Shown piece after piece: positions 51,851-61,491 of a stretch of DNA of 64,000 nucleotides (positions are counted from its first letter, which is position 1; every line of letters begins with the position of its first letter). The position numbers and the translations under genes are program-made. Source of the stretch: JAPOXR01 sp963662395 (GTDB lineage: Bacteria; Pseudomonadota; Alphaproteobacteria; Rhodobacterales; Rhodobacteraceae); assembly GCA_963662395.1 (NCBI GenBank), contig OY759511.1, positions 744,001 through 808,000 on the forward strand. The letters run 5' to 3'. The notes under the pieces are model-generated. The model was not told where the DNA came from. It was given only the letters and a program-made list of their open reading frames with translations, and made no database searches.

Positions 51851-54178
51851 TTGGTAAGCTTCACGTCGACACTGGAAAAGGCGATCCATGAATCGATGTC
51901 GATCGCCTACGAGCAGCGGCACGAATTCGTTTCGCTTGATCATCTGTTGCTGGCGCTGGTCGACGAGCCATCGGCCGCACGGGTGCTGGTCGCCTGCGGG
52001 GTCGATACGCAGAAACTGAAATCCGACGTCCGCAAGCTTGTCGAACAGACCTCCAACCCGACCTTCGAGGACATGCCGATCAAGACGGCGGTGCCGACGA
52101 CCGGCTTCCAGCGCGTGCTGCAACGGGCGGCAGAACATGTACGCTCCTCCAGGAAATCGCAGGAGATCACCGGCGCCAATGTCCTGGTGGCGATATTCGG
52201 CGAGCGCAAGAGTACCGCCGTGCAACTTCTGCGGGTGCATGGCATCACCCGGTTTGATGCGGTCAACTTCATCGCCCACGGGATTGCCAAGAACCCCAAA
52301 TTCCAGAACCCCAAGCCGGTTGTCGGCGCCGAGGAGACGGATAGCGGGACCGAAGAGCAGCAATCCGATGACGGCAAGGCGGAATCGGCACTGGAGAAAT
52401 ACTGTGTCAACCTGAACGAGAAGGCCAGGGCCGGGCAGGTCGATCCGCTGATCGGCCGCAAGGACGAGTTGTTGCGGTGCTTCAAGATCCTGATCAGGCG
52501 CAACAAGAACAACCCACTGCTGGTCGCCGACCCCGGGGTCGGCAAGACGGCCATCGTCGAGGGAATGGCGAGGAAGATCGTCGAGGGCGACGCCCCGGAG
52601 GCGGTCTCGAATGCGGTCATCTACTCGCTGGACATGGGTGAAGTCCTGGCTGGCACCCGGTATCGCGGCGATTTCGAGGAGCGGCTGAAGTCGGTCGTCA
52701 AGGAACTCGAGGAACAGCCGGAGGCAATCCTGTTCATCGACGAGATCCACACGGTGGTCGGAGCCGGTGCCACCAGCGGCGGCTCGATGGATGCCTCGAA
52801 CCTGCTGAAGCCCGGCCTCCAGGGCGGAAAGCTGCGATGCATCGGATCGACGACCCACAAGGAATTCAGGCAGTATTTCGAAAAGGACCGGGCCCTGTCG
52901 CGGCGCTTCCAGAAGATCGATGTTCCCGAGCCGACCAATGACGAGACGATCAGGATCATCAGGGGGCTCAAGTCGCGATTCGAACGCCATCACCGGATCA
53001 GGTTCACCGATGAAGCCATCCGGTCGGCCGTCGAGTTGTCGGGCAAATACATCAGCAACCGACGGTTCCCGGACAAGGCAATCGACGTGATCGACGAAGC
53101 CGGCGCCGCCCAGCGCCTCCTTCCCGAATCCAGGAAGCGCAAGACCATACGCCAGCGCGAGGTGGAGGAAGTGGTCGCCTCGATGGCCAGAATCCCGTCC
53201 CGACATGTCACGCGCTCGGATGCCGACATGCTGCACGACCTCGAGGCCAACCTCAAATCGGTCGTGTTCGGCCAGGACCCGGCCATCCGGGCGATTGCCG
53301 CGGCGATCAAGATGAGCCGGGCCGGGCTTCGCGAGACCGAGAAGCCGGTGGGCGCCTACCTGTTTGCCGGACCAACCGGCGTCGGCAAGACCGAATCGGC
53401 ACGCCAGCTGGCTGAATCAATGGGGGTCAAGCTGCTCAGGTTCGACATGTCCGAATTCATGGAGAAACATTCGGTGTCGCGCCTGATCGGGGCGCCGCCG
53501 GGCTATGTCGGATTTGACCATGGTGGCATGCTGACCGATGGCGTCGAGGAAAATCCGCACTGCGTCCTGTTGCTCGATGAAATCGAGAAGGCCCATGCCG
53601 ACGTATCCAATATCCTGCTACAGGTGATGGATCACGGCAAGCTGACCGACCATAGCGGCAGGACGGTTGATTTTCGCAATGCATTGCTGATCATGACCAC
53701 CAATGCCGGAGCGGTGGAGCAGGCGCGGGCGGCTGTCGGATTCGGTCGCGACCGCCGGGATGGCGAGGATGTCGAGGCGATCAACCGGCAATTCTCGCCG
53801 GAATTCCGCAACCGTCTCGACGCGATCATCAGCTTCCAGCCGCTCGACGAGGCCACCATCCTCAAGGTGGTGGAGAAATTCGTCCACCGACTTGAAGCGC
53901 AACTCTTCGACAGGAATGTCCATATCGAACTGACTCCGAAGGCGGCGCGCTGGCTTGCCGAGAAGGGATATGATTCCACGATGGGTGCGCGGCCACTGGA
54001 GAGGCTGATCCAGGACAGCATCAAGCGGGAACTTGCCGACGAGATCCTGTTCGGCAAGCTTCGCAATGGCGGCCTGGTCCGGGTCCAGATTGCCAGGGGC
54101 AGGATCAAGCTGGAATTCGAGGGGCCGGAGGCGTTGCGAATCTCCGACCAGAAACTTCCGATGATCACCGCCAGGTAG
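51851..54178 (+). CDS. clpA: ATP-dependent Clp protease ATP-binding subunit ClpA
   Basis: This 775-residue Hsp100 unfoldase feeds substrates to ClpP. It has the N-domain (LEKAIHESMSIAYEQRHEFV, about residues 8-27), a first AAA module with P-loop ADPGVGKTA (about 225-233), and a second with GPTGVGKTE (about 507-515). The first P-loop normally starts with Gly; here it is Ala. I chose TTG 51851 after a GAGGGA ribosome site because it gives the family N-terminus; the next ATG, 51896, would shorten the N-domain. The adaptor gene clpS, often just upstream, is absent. Confidence 0.92.
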   Translation: MVSFTSTLEKAIHESMSIAYEQRHEFVSLDHLLLALVDEPSAARVLVACGVDTQKLKSDVRKLVEQTSNPTFEDMPIKTAVPTTGFQRVLQRAAEHVRSSRKSQEITGANVLVAIFGERKSTAVQLLRVHGITRFDAVNFIAHGIAKNPKFQNPKPVVGAEETDSGTEEQQSDDGKAESALEKYCVNLNEKARAGQVDPLIGRKDELLRCFKILIRRNKNNPLLVADPGVGKTAIVEGMARKIVEGDAPEAVSNAVIYSLDMGEVLAGTRYRGDFEERLKSVVKELEEQPEAILFIDEIHTVVGAGATSGGSMDASNLLKPGLQGGKLRCIGSTTHKEFRQYFEKDRALSRRFQKIDVPEPTNDETIRIIRGLKSRFERHHRIRFTDEAIRSAVELSGKYISNRRFPDKAIDVIDEAGAAQRLLPESRKRKTIRQREVEEVVASMARIPSRHVTRSDADMLHDLEANLKSVVFGQDPAIRAIAAAIKMSRAGLRETEKPVGAYLFAGPTGVGKTESARQLAESMGVKLLRFDMSEFMEKHSVSRLIGAPPGYVGFDHGGMLTDGVEENPHCVLLLDEIEKAHADVSNILLQVMDHGKLTDHSGRTVDFRNALLIMTTNAGAVEQARAAVGFGRDRRDGEDVEAINRQFSPEFRNRLDAIISFQPLDEATILKVVEKFVHRLEAQLFDRNVHIELTPKAARWLAEKGYDSTMGARPLERLIQDSIKRELADEILFGKLRNGGLVRVQIARGRIKLEFEGPEALRISDQKLPMITAR

Positions 54179-54197
54179 CACCGGGCCGAAATGCAGA

Positions 54198-54220
54198 AGG
54201 GGCGGCAGTGGGCCGCCCCT
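54198..54220. terminator. Hairpin between convergent clpA and phasin genes
   Basis: AGGGGCGGC and its complement GCCGCCCCT form a 9-bp stem with a 5-base loop, followed on the plus strand by GTTTCGTGTT. It lies 20 bp after the clpA stop and about 45 bp after the phasin stop on the other strand, so it may serve both. Confidence 0.7.
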
Positions 54221-54263
54221 GTTTCGTGTTACGGACGCCGGACAACCGGCATCGGACATCCGG

Positions 54264-54626
54264 TCATGATTTCGATGACAGCACGGCCTCGGCGGTTTCG
54301 ACCTGGGCTTCCTTGGCCACCTCGACCAGCCCGGCGATATGACCGGTGGCCGATTCGACTGATTTGGTGGCAAAATCACCTGCCACCTTTGCATAGTCGG
54401 CTGCCTCGTCCTTGGCCCGGGCTGCCTCGCCGACATGCTCCAGTGTCTCGACCGCCCATTTGTTGGCGATCTCGACGCTTCCCTGGGCAGCCTTGACGGC
54501 AATCATCGAAATCTTCTCGCCCATTTCAGCGGATTTCCTGAATGACTCGCCGAAATTGTCCGGGCTGGGAACAAAGTTCATGACGGTATCGGTATAGAGC
54601 TTGGAGAATTCCTGGATCCTGTTCAT
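54264..54626 (-). CDS. Phasin family protein
   Basis: This 120-residue amphipathic helical protein (MNRIQEFSKLYTDTVMNF, then SVEIANKWAVETLEHV and ATKSVESATGHIAGLVEVAK) matches the Phasin_2 family that coats polyhydroxyalkanoate granules. I chose ATG 54626, which follows an AGGAA site. No PHA synthase gene lies in the window. Confidence 0.8.
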   Translation of the reverse strand: MNRIQEFSKLYTDTVMNFVPSPDNFGESFRKSAEMGEKISMIAVKAAQGSVEIANKWAVETLEHVGEAARAKDEAADYAKVAGDFATKSVESATGHIAGLVEVAKEAQVETAEAVLSSKS

Positions 54627-54726
54627 CGTTCTTCCTTTCGGGGGAGGTTGCTGTTCCCGAATGCAGATAGATGCCGCACTGCGGCATTTCAAGAGGTTTG
54701 TGCCGCAGTGCAGAAATTTTTTGCCT

Positions 54727-56916
54727 TCAGGTCGGAGCCGACAGCAATTCGTCGAGGCGGGTCAGTCGCCGGCGCTGGAAATCGGTCCTTACCGCAATTC
54801 CGACCGCCTTCTCCTGCCCGACCAGAACCACCAGCTTCCTGGCCCTGGTGACTGCCGTGTAGAGGAGGTTTCGCTGCAGCATGATGTAGTTCTGGGTCAT
54901 GACCGGCACCACCACCGCCGGGAACTCCGAACCCTGACTCTTGTGGATGGTGACGGCGTAGGCAAGCGTGATGTTGGCAATGTCGTCGGCGCCGAGCAGC
55001 AGGGCGCGACCGTCAAATTCGACCCGGATCGATGACTGGCCGGGGATGACGTCGCGGACGATCCCGAAATCGCCGTTGAAGATGCCCTTGGAATAGTCGT
55101 TGTTCAGCTGCATGACCTTGTCGCCGACCGAATAGCTGGCGGAGCCGAATGCCAGGGTCTCCCCGACCTCGGGATTCAGAGCCTCCTTCAGGCGCGCGTT
55201 CAGCGTTTCAACGCCGATGCGGCTGCGATTCATCGGGCACAGCACCTGGACATCCTGGACCGGGTCCAGTCCGAATCGCAGCGGTATGCGGTCACCGACG
55301 ATCTTCACCACCTGCGACATGGCGATTTCCGGATCATCGGCGGGCACGAAGTAGAAATCGCTCATGCCTTCCGGTCTGGACAGGTCGGGCAGCCTGCCTG
55401 CATTGATCCGGTGGGCATTGGCAACCACCCGGCTCTCCGCAGCCTGCCGGTAGATCTCGGTCAGCCGGACCACGTTGACCGCCCCGGAATCGATGACATC
55501 GCCGAGCACCCGGCCAGGCCCCACTGACGGCAGCTGGTCGATGTCGCCAACCATGATCACCGCTGCCCGGTCGGGAACTGCATCCATCAATGCCCGCATC
55601 AGCAAGACATCGATCATCGATGATTCATCAACAATGACCAGGTCACAGGCCAGTTGATTGTCGGAGTGGTAACGGAACTCGCCGGTCTCCGGATCAATCT
55701 CCAGCAGACGGTGGATCGTCAGCGCCTGGCGTCCGGTCAGTTCGCTGGCCCGTCTTGCTGCCCGGCCGGTCGGCGCGCAGATGCGGATATCGACCCGGCG
55801 CTCCGAGAGGATTCTCAGAATGGCGTTGACAATCGTTGTCTTGCCAACCCCCGGCCCACCGGTGATCACCGTGAACTTGGAGACAACCGCCAGACCGATG
55901 GCGTGCTTCTGGCTCTGACCGAAATCGATGTTGTCGGCCAGTTCGACCTGCCTGATGGCCATGTCGGAATCGATCACCGTCCAGGATACGCCCGAACCGG
56001 AAATTGCCCGGATGCGATCGGATATGTCCCGCTCTGCCGCATACAGCTCGTGGTGAAATACACAGCCCCGGCCACCAATGCTGCCTATCCGGACATTGCC
56101 GCGGCCGACCTCGTCATCAAGGCTGCCGGATACCGCTTCCCTGGAAACCTCCAGCAACTCGACTGCCCCATCGAGCAGCTGATCGATGTCGGCGCCGGTA
56201 TTGCCGGCGGAAACCGATTCATTCATCATGTGATGGATGCCTGCCGCAATCCGGGCCGGATGGTCCATCGAGATTCCCGATTGCCGGGCCAGTTGGTCGG
56301 CGGTCTTGAAACCAACGCCGCGAATTTCCCTGATCAGCGAAAACGGGTTGGTCGACACCACCTTGATCGCCCGGTTGCCATAGACCCGGAACAGGGTCGC
56401 GGCCATGGCCGGGCCGAGCCCCAGCCCGTGCAGGTAGACCATGACATCCCTGGTCTCGCGGTGCCGATCCCAGGCCCTGGCAATCTGCGCTGCCCTCACC
56501 TTGCCGATCCCCTCGACCTCCCGAAGGCGATGAGGGTGATTCTCGATGATATCGGCGAGTTGCTTGCCGAATTTCCGGACCATCCGCTCGGCATGCACCT
56601 TGCCAACCCCCTCGACGGCCTTCGACCCCAGATAGGCTGTCAGGCCGGCAAGGCTGCCCGGTGGCTCGAGCTTGACAAGGCTGGCCTTGAACTGCCGCCC
56701 GAATTTCGGATGGACACTCCACGACCCGGTGACGGTGACCGACATTCCCTCGTCGAGGCCCGTCGCGGTTCCGACCACGATTGCCGGTCCCGGTTTCCCG
56801 CGGCCATCGACCTGGAAGACGCAGTAGCCATTCTTCGAATTGCTGAAGATGACCTTGCTGACGGTTCCGGAAACCGTGTCACTGCCGGGACCCTGCCGGG
56901 CGGGTCGGCTATTCAC
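54727..56916 (-). CDS. recD2: RecD2-type ATP-dependent DNA helicase
   Basis: This 729-residue SF1B 5'-3' helicase has the RecD2 N-terminal domain with helix-hairpin-helix loops (GVGK near 103, GIGK near 136), Walker A GGPGVGKTT (353-361), Walker B VIVDESSMID, motif III VGDIDQLPSVGPG, and motifs V/VI YAVTIHKSQGSEF and LLYTAVTRARK. It starts at GTG 56916, 13 bp after the coiled-coil OmpA gene, so it is probably in the same operon. RecD2 enzymes work outside RecBCD in DNA repair. Confidence 0.88.
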   Translation of the reverse strand: MNSRPARQGPGSDTVSGTVSKVIFSNSKNGYCVFQVDGRGKPGPAIVVGTATGLDEGMSVTVTGSWSVHPKFGRQFKASLVKLEPPGSLAGLTAYLGSKAVEGVGKVHAERMVRKFGKQLADIIENHPHRLREVEGIGKVRAAQIARAWDRHRETRDVMVYLHGLGLGPAMAATLFRVYGNRAIKVVSTNPFSLIREIRGVGFKTADQLARQSGISMDHPARIAAGIHHMMNESVSAGNTGADIDQLLDGAVELLEVSREAVSGSLDDEVGRGNVRIGSIGGRGCVFHHELYAAERDISDRIRAISGSGVSWTVIDSDMAIRQVELADNIDFGQSQKHAIGLAVVSKFTVITGGPGVGKTTIVNAILRILSERRVDIRICAPTGRAARRASELTGRQALTIHRLLEIDPETGEFRYHSDNQLACDLVIVDESSMIDVLLMRALMDAVPDRAAVIMVGDIDQLPSVGPGRVLGDVIDSGAVNVVRLTEIYRQAAESRVVANAHRINAGRLPDLSRPEGMSDFYFVPADDPEIAMSQVVKIVGDRIPLRFGLDPVQDVQVLCPMNRSRIGVETLNARLKEALNPEVGETLAFGSASYSVGDKVMQLNNDYSKGIFNGDFGIVRDVIPGQSSIRVEFDGRALLLGADDIANITLAYAVTIHKSQGSEFPAVVVPVMTQNYIMLQRNLLYTAVTRARKLVVLVGQEKAVGIAVRTDFQRRRLTRLDELLSAPT

Positions 56917-56929
56917 GGTCCCATACCCG

Positions 56930-59900
56930 TCATGGATCGGTCAGCTTGAATTCGATACGGCGGTTCTTGGCCCGGGCCGCCTCCGACCGGGACCGGTCGA
57001 CCGGCCGGTATTCGCCAAATCCCGCCGCCGCCAGCCGGTCCTGCGGAAACCCGAGCTCCGATACCAGATACCTGACCACCGACAGCGACCGGGCCTGGCT
57101 GAGCTCCCAGTTATCGGCAAATTCCTTGCCGGGGAGCAGCGGGACGTCGTCGGTATGGCCGTCCACGCGCAGCACCCAGTCAATTCGCTTCGGAAACTCT
57201 TCGGCAAGGTCGAGGATCAGCTTGGCAAGCTTGCTTATCTGTTCCTTGCCATCCTCGGAGAGTTCGGCCTCGCCCCTCGGGAACAGCACTTCGGCGGCAA
57301 ACACGAACCGGTCACCGGAAATACTGACACCCTCGGTGTTTTCCATGATTTTCCGTAGCCGCCCGAGGAATTCCGAGCGAAACCCTTCAAGCTCCTGCTT
57401 TTCCTGCTCCAGGCGCTCGCGCTCGGCGATCTCGAGCTGCCTGGCCCGGCTGCTTTCGGCCGCCAGGGAGGCCAGTGCCTCGTTGAGCTGGTTCCCGAGC
57501 GAAGTGATCTCGACCTTGTTCTCATCCCTTTCGGTCCTGGCCACGGCCAGCGTCTCGCCCAGCTCCTGCAGTCGCCTGCGAAGATCATTGATCTGGAGAT
57601 TGAGCACCGTAATCTGGCGCTGTTGTTCCATGACACGCTCCTGGGCATTCGAGAGATGCTGTTCGGCCAGCCGGTGCAGCAGTTCGATCTCGGACAGCCT
57701 TCCCTCCGCATCCTCGGCCCGCTGCTCGGCCTCGGCCATGCGGGACGTGCTGGCCTCAAGCTCCTCCTGCGCATCCAGCCGTGACTGTTCGCTGGTCTCG
57801 GCAGCCTGCTGCGCCACCTCCTTTTCCTTCCGGGCCTCCCTCAGCTCCTCGACCGCCAGGGTCAGGACCCTCCTGAGCTCGGTCTCGTTGTCCTGAAGCC
57901 GGATCAACTGCCTGATCTGGGCGGCGGCCTCGTCCCGCTGGCTTGACAGGTCGGCAATCATCCGCTGCTGCACGTCGAGTCTTTCCCGCATCCGGAGGGC
58001 ATCCTGCCCCGATTCGTCCAGCCTGGCCTGGCCGGCCGCCAGCTGTTTCCTCGCTTCGTCAAGTTCGCTCTTTTGCCGTTCGGTCAGCCTCGACTGGGCC
58101 GCCAGAAGGTCTGACAGGCGCACAACCTCGTCCGTCGCATCGTCCAGCCGGCCCTGCATGCGCGCAATTTCGCCCTGTGCATCGGCAAGCTCGGTCTCGG
58201 TCCCGGCGAGCTGCGCCCTGGCATTGGCGAGTCTTCCCTCCTCGACATCCAGCCTGTTGCGCATCTCCTCGGCAAGCAATTCACGCAGCCTGATTGCTTC
58301 GATCAACTTGCCTTCGAGTTCCTCGACAACTCCGGCGAGCTCCGATCTGACCTGTTCGGCGGCGGCCAGTCTCGTCACCAGGCGCGCCATCTCGCCCTGT
58401 GCATCGGCAAGCTGGTCATCCGTCGTTGCCTGCCTGCCCTGCATTTTCGCAATCTCGTCGGCGGACTCGTCCAGCCGGCCCTGCATGCGCGCAATTTCGC
58501 CCTGTGCATCGGCAAGCTCGGTCTCGGTCCCGGCGAGCTGCGCCCTGGCATTGGCGAGTCTTCCCTCCTCGACATCCAGCCTGTTGCGCATCTCCTCGGC
58601 AAGCAATTCACGCAGCCTGATTGCTTCGATCAACTTGCCTTCGAGTTCCTCGACAACTCCGGCGAGCTCCGATCTGACCTGTTCGGCGGCGGCCAGTCTC
58701 GTCACCAGGCGCGCCATCTCGCCCTGTGCATCGGCAAGCTGGTCATCCGTCGTTGCCTGCCTGCCCTGCATTTTCGCAATCTCGTCGGCGGACTCGTCCA
58801 GCCGGCCCTGCATGCGCGCAATTTCGCCCTGTGCATCGGCAAGCTCGGTCTCGGTCCCGGCGAGCTGCGCCCTGGCATTGGCGAGTCTTCCCTCCTCGAC
58901 ATCCAGCCTGTTGCGCATCTCCTCGGCAAGCAATTCACGCAGCCTGATTGCTTCGATCAACTTGCCTTCGAGTTCCTCGACAACTCCGGCGAGCTCCGAT
59001 CTGACCTGTTCGGCGGCGGCCAGCAGGGTCAGCGTCTCCTCCGCCTTCTGTCGCTCGGCTTCCAGGTCGAGCTGAAGGGCGATCAGGTCGTCTGCCGCCT
59101 GTTCTGCACTGACCTGAATGACGTCCCTTTCGGCCCGGGTCGCCTCCAACTGCTCCTGCGCACTGGCAAACCTGTCCTCGGCGTCACGGTTGGCAGCCAG
59201 CAGTGACGAGATCTGCTCTTCGAGTCCCAGGACCTGTTGCTCGAACTCCCGGATTGCCGCCAGCCTCGCCTCCCCAACCTCGCTGGCCGCGCCAAGAGCC
59301 TCCTGCAACTCGGCAATATCGGCCAAGGCGGCCAAGTGGGCAGCTTCCGCCTCGTTGGCCCTCGACGTCTGGCTGGCAAGCTGGCCGGTCAGCCGCTCCA
59401 GTTCGGCAAGCAGATTGGTGATCTGCACCGATCCCCGGTCGCGCTCGCTCTCTGCCAGCGACAGCGCCTGTCGCAGCCCCGAGATGTCATCCAGACTCTG
59501 CCGCTCGCGCTGCTCGGCATCGGCAATTTCCCCGGCCAAACGCTCGGACCTGGCGGTCTCGGCGGCCAGGATACCGGACAGCCTCTCCCGTTCCGATGTC
59601 AGCGCCTCCACGCTGCTGGCCAATTCGGCAATGGCATCGTGCAGCCGGTCGACCTCGGCCCGGAGGTCGGAAATCTCCTGCAGATTGCTGTCCCGGACGG
59701 CCCGCAATTCATCGATACGGAGCTGGCTGGCCTGCACCTCCCCTTGCGATGCCAGCATTGCGGAAGAGCTGCCTTCCAATGCCGCCTCGAGCTCCAGGAT
59801 GCGGGTGTTGCGGACCGACACGTCGCCAATCAGCTCGGCAATCCTGTCGGTGAGCCGTGCTCGCTCCTCGTCATTCCGGGCCACGGTCTGGTCGAGGGAG

Positions 59901-60088
59901 GCAATCCGCTGATCACGCATGGCGATCTCGTCGCTCTGCGCCGAAATCATGCCGCTCAGGACGAACTGCACGATGGCAAACATGGTAAGGGCAAATGTCA
60001 GGACCAGAAGAAGCCCGGTCATCGCATCGACGAAACCGGTCCAGATGCTACTGGTGACCCGTTGTCCCGTCCGTCTGGTCAGAGCCAT
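56930..60088 (-). CDS. Long coiled-coil OmpA/MotB-type protein with perfect internal repeats
   Basis: This 1052-residue protein has one N-terminal membrane segment (about residues 24-48, GLLLVLTFALTMFAIVQFVL), then about 850 residues of charged coiled coil, and a C-terminal OmpA/MotB peptidoglycan-binding domain (VDGHTDDVPLLPGKEFADNW, about 976-995, and NRRIEFKLTD at the end). Residues about 356-649 are 2.7 exact copies of a 109-residue unit. The layout fits an inner-membrane anchor with a long periplasmic rod reaching the cell wall. It follows the MotA/TolQ-like gene by 3 bp, and the two probably form a proton-driven complex. Confidence 0.85.
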   Translation of the reverse strand: MALTRRTGQRVTSSIWTGFVDAMTGLLLVLTFALTMFAIVQFVLSGMISAQSDEIAMRDQRIASLDQTVARNDEERARLTDRIAELIGDVSVRNTRILELEAALEGSSSAMLASQGEVQASQLRIDELRAVRDSNLQEISDLRAEVDRLHDAIAELASSVEALTSERERLSGILAAETARSERLAGEIADAEQRERQSLDDISGLRQALSLAESERDRGSVQITNLLAELERLTGQLASQTSRANEAEAAHLAALADIAELQEALGAASEVGEARLAAIREFEQQVLGLEEQISSLLAANRDAEDRFASAQEQLEATRAERDVIQVSAEQAADDLIALQLDLEAERQKAEETLTLLAAAEQVRSELAGVVEELEGKLIEAIRLRELLAEEMRNRLDVEEGRLANARAQLAGTETELADAQGEIARMQGRLDESADEIAKMQGRQATTDDQLADAQGEMARLVTRLAAAEQVRSELAGVVEELEGKLIEAIRLRELLAEEMRNRLDVEEGRLANARAQLAGTETELADAQGEIARMQGRLDESADEIAKMQGRQATTDDQLADAQGEMARLVTRLAAAEQVRSELAGVVEELEGKLIEAIRLRELLAEEMRNRLDVEEGRLANARAQLAGTETELADAQGEIARMQGRLDDATDEVVRLSDLLAAQSRLTERQKSELDEARKQLAAGQARLDESGQDALRMRERLDVQQRMIADLSSQRDEAAAQIRQLIRLQDNETELRRVLTLAVEELREARKEKEVAQQAAETSEQSRLDAQEELEASTSRMAEAEQRAEDAEGRLSEIELLHRLAEQHLSNAQERVMEQQRQITVLNLQINDLRRRLQELGETLAVARTERDENKVEITSLGNQLNEALASLAAESSRARQLEIAERERLEQEKQELEGFRSEFLGRLRKIMENTEGVSISGDRFVFAAEVLFPRGEAELSEDGKEQISKLAKLILDLAEEFPKRIDWVLRVDGHTDDVPLLPGKEFADNWELSQARSLSVVRYLVSELGFPQDRLAAAGFGEYRPVDRSRSEAARAKNRRIEFKLTDP
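58141..59022. repeat. 327-bp perfect tandem repeat, 2.7 copies, in frame
   Basis: The unit starts at 58141, 58468 and 58795 (period 327 bp, 109 codons), and the third copy is partial, ending about 59022 where CAGTCTCG becomes CAGCAGGG. By eye the copies are identical at the DNA level, including third codon positions, which implies recent duplication or gene conversion. It lies within the coiled coil of the OmpA-type protein and preserves the frame. Confidence 0.9.
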
Positions 60089-60091
60089 GGA

Positions 60092-61348
60092 TCACCTCCC
60101 GCGATTTCTCGTCGGTGCTCCCCCCGATTCTTTCCGCCTGTCCACTGGCAATGGTTCGCCAAGGCTGCGGATTGCCCTGGCAAGTTCGGCCATCTCGGAC
60201 CGCAGCTGCGAAACCGTATCCTGCCTGCCATCCATGTTTTCCACCGATATCCGGTGCAGCATGGCATCAATGTTCCGCAGATGCTGCCGGGCTTCCGGCA
60301 ATGCCAGTTCAACGGTCACCCTTGCCAGCTCGTCTGCCATCAGCTTCTGCTGGCCGGCAATCTCCTGGATCAGCTGCGACGTGCTGATTCCCTCATCCAT
60401 CTGCCTTTGCTGGATACCGGTCTGCGTCTCGAGCCGTTCGGCAAGCCCGTAAAGGGTGGTATTGAGATCGCTGATGTTCCGGATCAGCTGGGTTCGTTCA
60501 AATTGCGATTCGCCGAGTATACGATGCAACTCCGAAATATGTTCCATCAATCCGGCGATGGCGACCGCCGACAGCGGCTGGTCCGAGCTGTCGGTCTCGG
60601 CAAGCGACTGGGCAAATCCTACCCTGGTGATGCCCGAAATCCATTCCTCCAGCTGGCGGTAGAACCGGTTTTGCCCATGGCCGGCAAGCAGGTCGAGCAG
60701 CCCGACCACCAGCGACCCGGCAAGCCCCAGCAATGACGAGGAAAACGCCGTGCCCATGCCTCCGAGCTGCTTTTCCAGCCCGGACATGAGCCGTCGGAAG
60801 ACCTGAATGCCATCCTCGCCGGTGGCTGGCGTCATGGAACGAATGGTCTCGACCACCGCCGGCACGGTAATCGCCAGCCCGTAAAAGGTTCCGAGCAATC
60901 CGAGAAAGATCAGCAAATTGGACAGGTAGCGCGAAATATCCCGGGATTCGTCCATCCTCGATGCGACCGAATCGAGAATTGACCTCGCCGATGTCGTGGA
61001 AATCTGCGTCTTGACTCCTCGCTGACCCAGCATGCCGGCAAGCGGCGCCAGCAGCCGGGGAGCCCTTGACGCCACCTCGACATCCAGACCATCATCCAGG
61101 AGGAAGTTCTTGATCCAGACCACCGACACCGTGATCTGCAGGACTTGCCAGAAACAGGCGAGAATCCCGACGAAGAACACGCCCAGGATCACCCCGTTCA
61201 GGTAACGGTTGGCAAGAAAGATCGGTTCCACGAAACCGTAGGCGAAATACGAACCGGCCGCCACCAGGGCAATGACGATCAGCATCAGCGAGACCTGCTG
61301 GACAGGCATGGCAAACTGACCGCGGACCCGTTCCTCGCTGAAATCCAT
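60092..61348 (-). CDS. MotA/TolQ/ExbB-like proton-channel protein
   Basis: This 418-residue inner-membrane protein has membrane segments at about residues 20-38, 48-70, 148-172 and 212-236; the later two are in the MotA/TolQ/ExbB domain (YLSNLLIFLGLLGTFYGLAI, then GMGTAFSSSLLGLAGSLVVGLLDLLAG). The C-terminal 150 residues are helical and cytoplasmic. I chose ATG 61348 (MDFSEERVRG), preceded by GGAG. It should pair with the OmpA-type protein 3 bp downstream, converting ion flow to motion or wall contact. It is larger than ExbB or TolQ. Confidence 0.82.
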   Translation of the reverse strand: MDFSEERVRGQFAMPVQQVSLMLIVIALVAAGSYFAYGFVEPIFLANRYLNGVILGVFFVGILACFWQVLQITVSVVWIKNFLLDDGLDVEVASRAPRLLAPLAGMLGQRGVKTQISTTSARSILDSVASRMDESRDISRYLSNLLIFLGLLGTFYGLAITVPAVVETIRSMTPATGEDGIQVFRRLMSGLEKQLGGMGTAFSSSLLGLAGSLVVGLLDLLAGHGQNRFYRQLEEWISGITRVGFAQSLAETDSSDQPLSAVAIAGLMEHISELHRILGESQFERTQLIRNISDLNTTLYGLAERLETQTGIQQRQMDEGISTSQLIQEIAGQQKLMADELARVTVELALPEARQHLRNIDAMLHRISVENMDGRQDTVSQLRSEMAELARAIRSLGEPLPVDRRKESGGAPTRNRGR

Positions 61349-61491
61349 GGCTGGCGCTCCGTTCCCCGTGCACGAAACCACCATAATTTGTGCTTCCGGC
61401 TCTAACAACAAACAACTTTAACGGTGCACGAAAACGACCTATTCTCCGCGCCCGATGGCCTTCGGTGCCAGCGCAGGTGAATCGGACCAGC

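Noticed and set aside
58158..59075. Long plus-strand open frame, serine-rich with repeats, opposite the OmpA-type gene
   Set aside because: It is antisense to the coiled-coil gene and its repeats simply mirror the 327-bp tandem repeat; the serine-rich composition is typical of the antisense of glutamate- and leucine-rich coding sequence.
54727..61348. Calling the channel/OmpA/helicase row a Zorya system outright
   Set aside because: The proteins lack the ZorA tail, ZorC and the ZorD Snf2-type helicase; RecD2 is a different helicase, so only a superficial resemblance is claimed.
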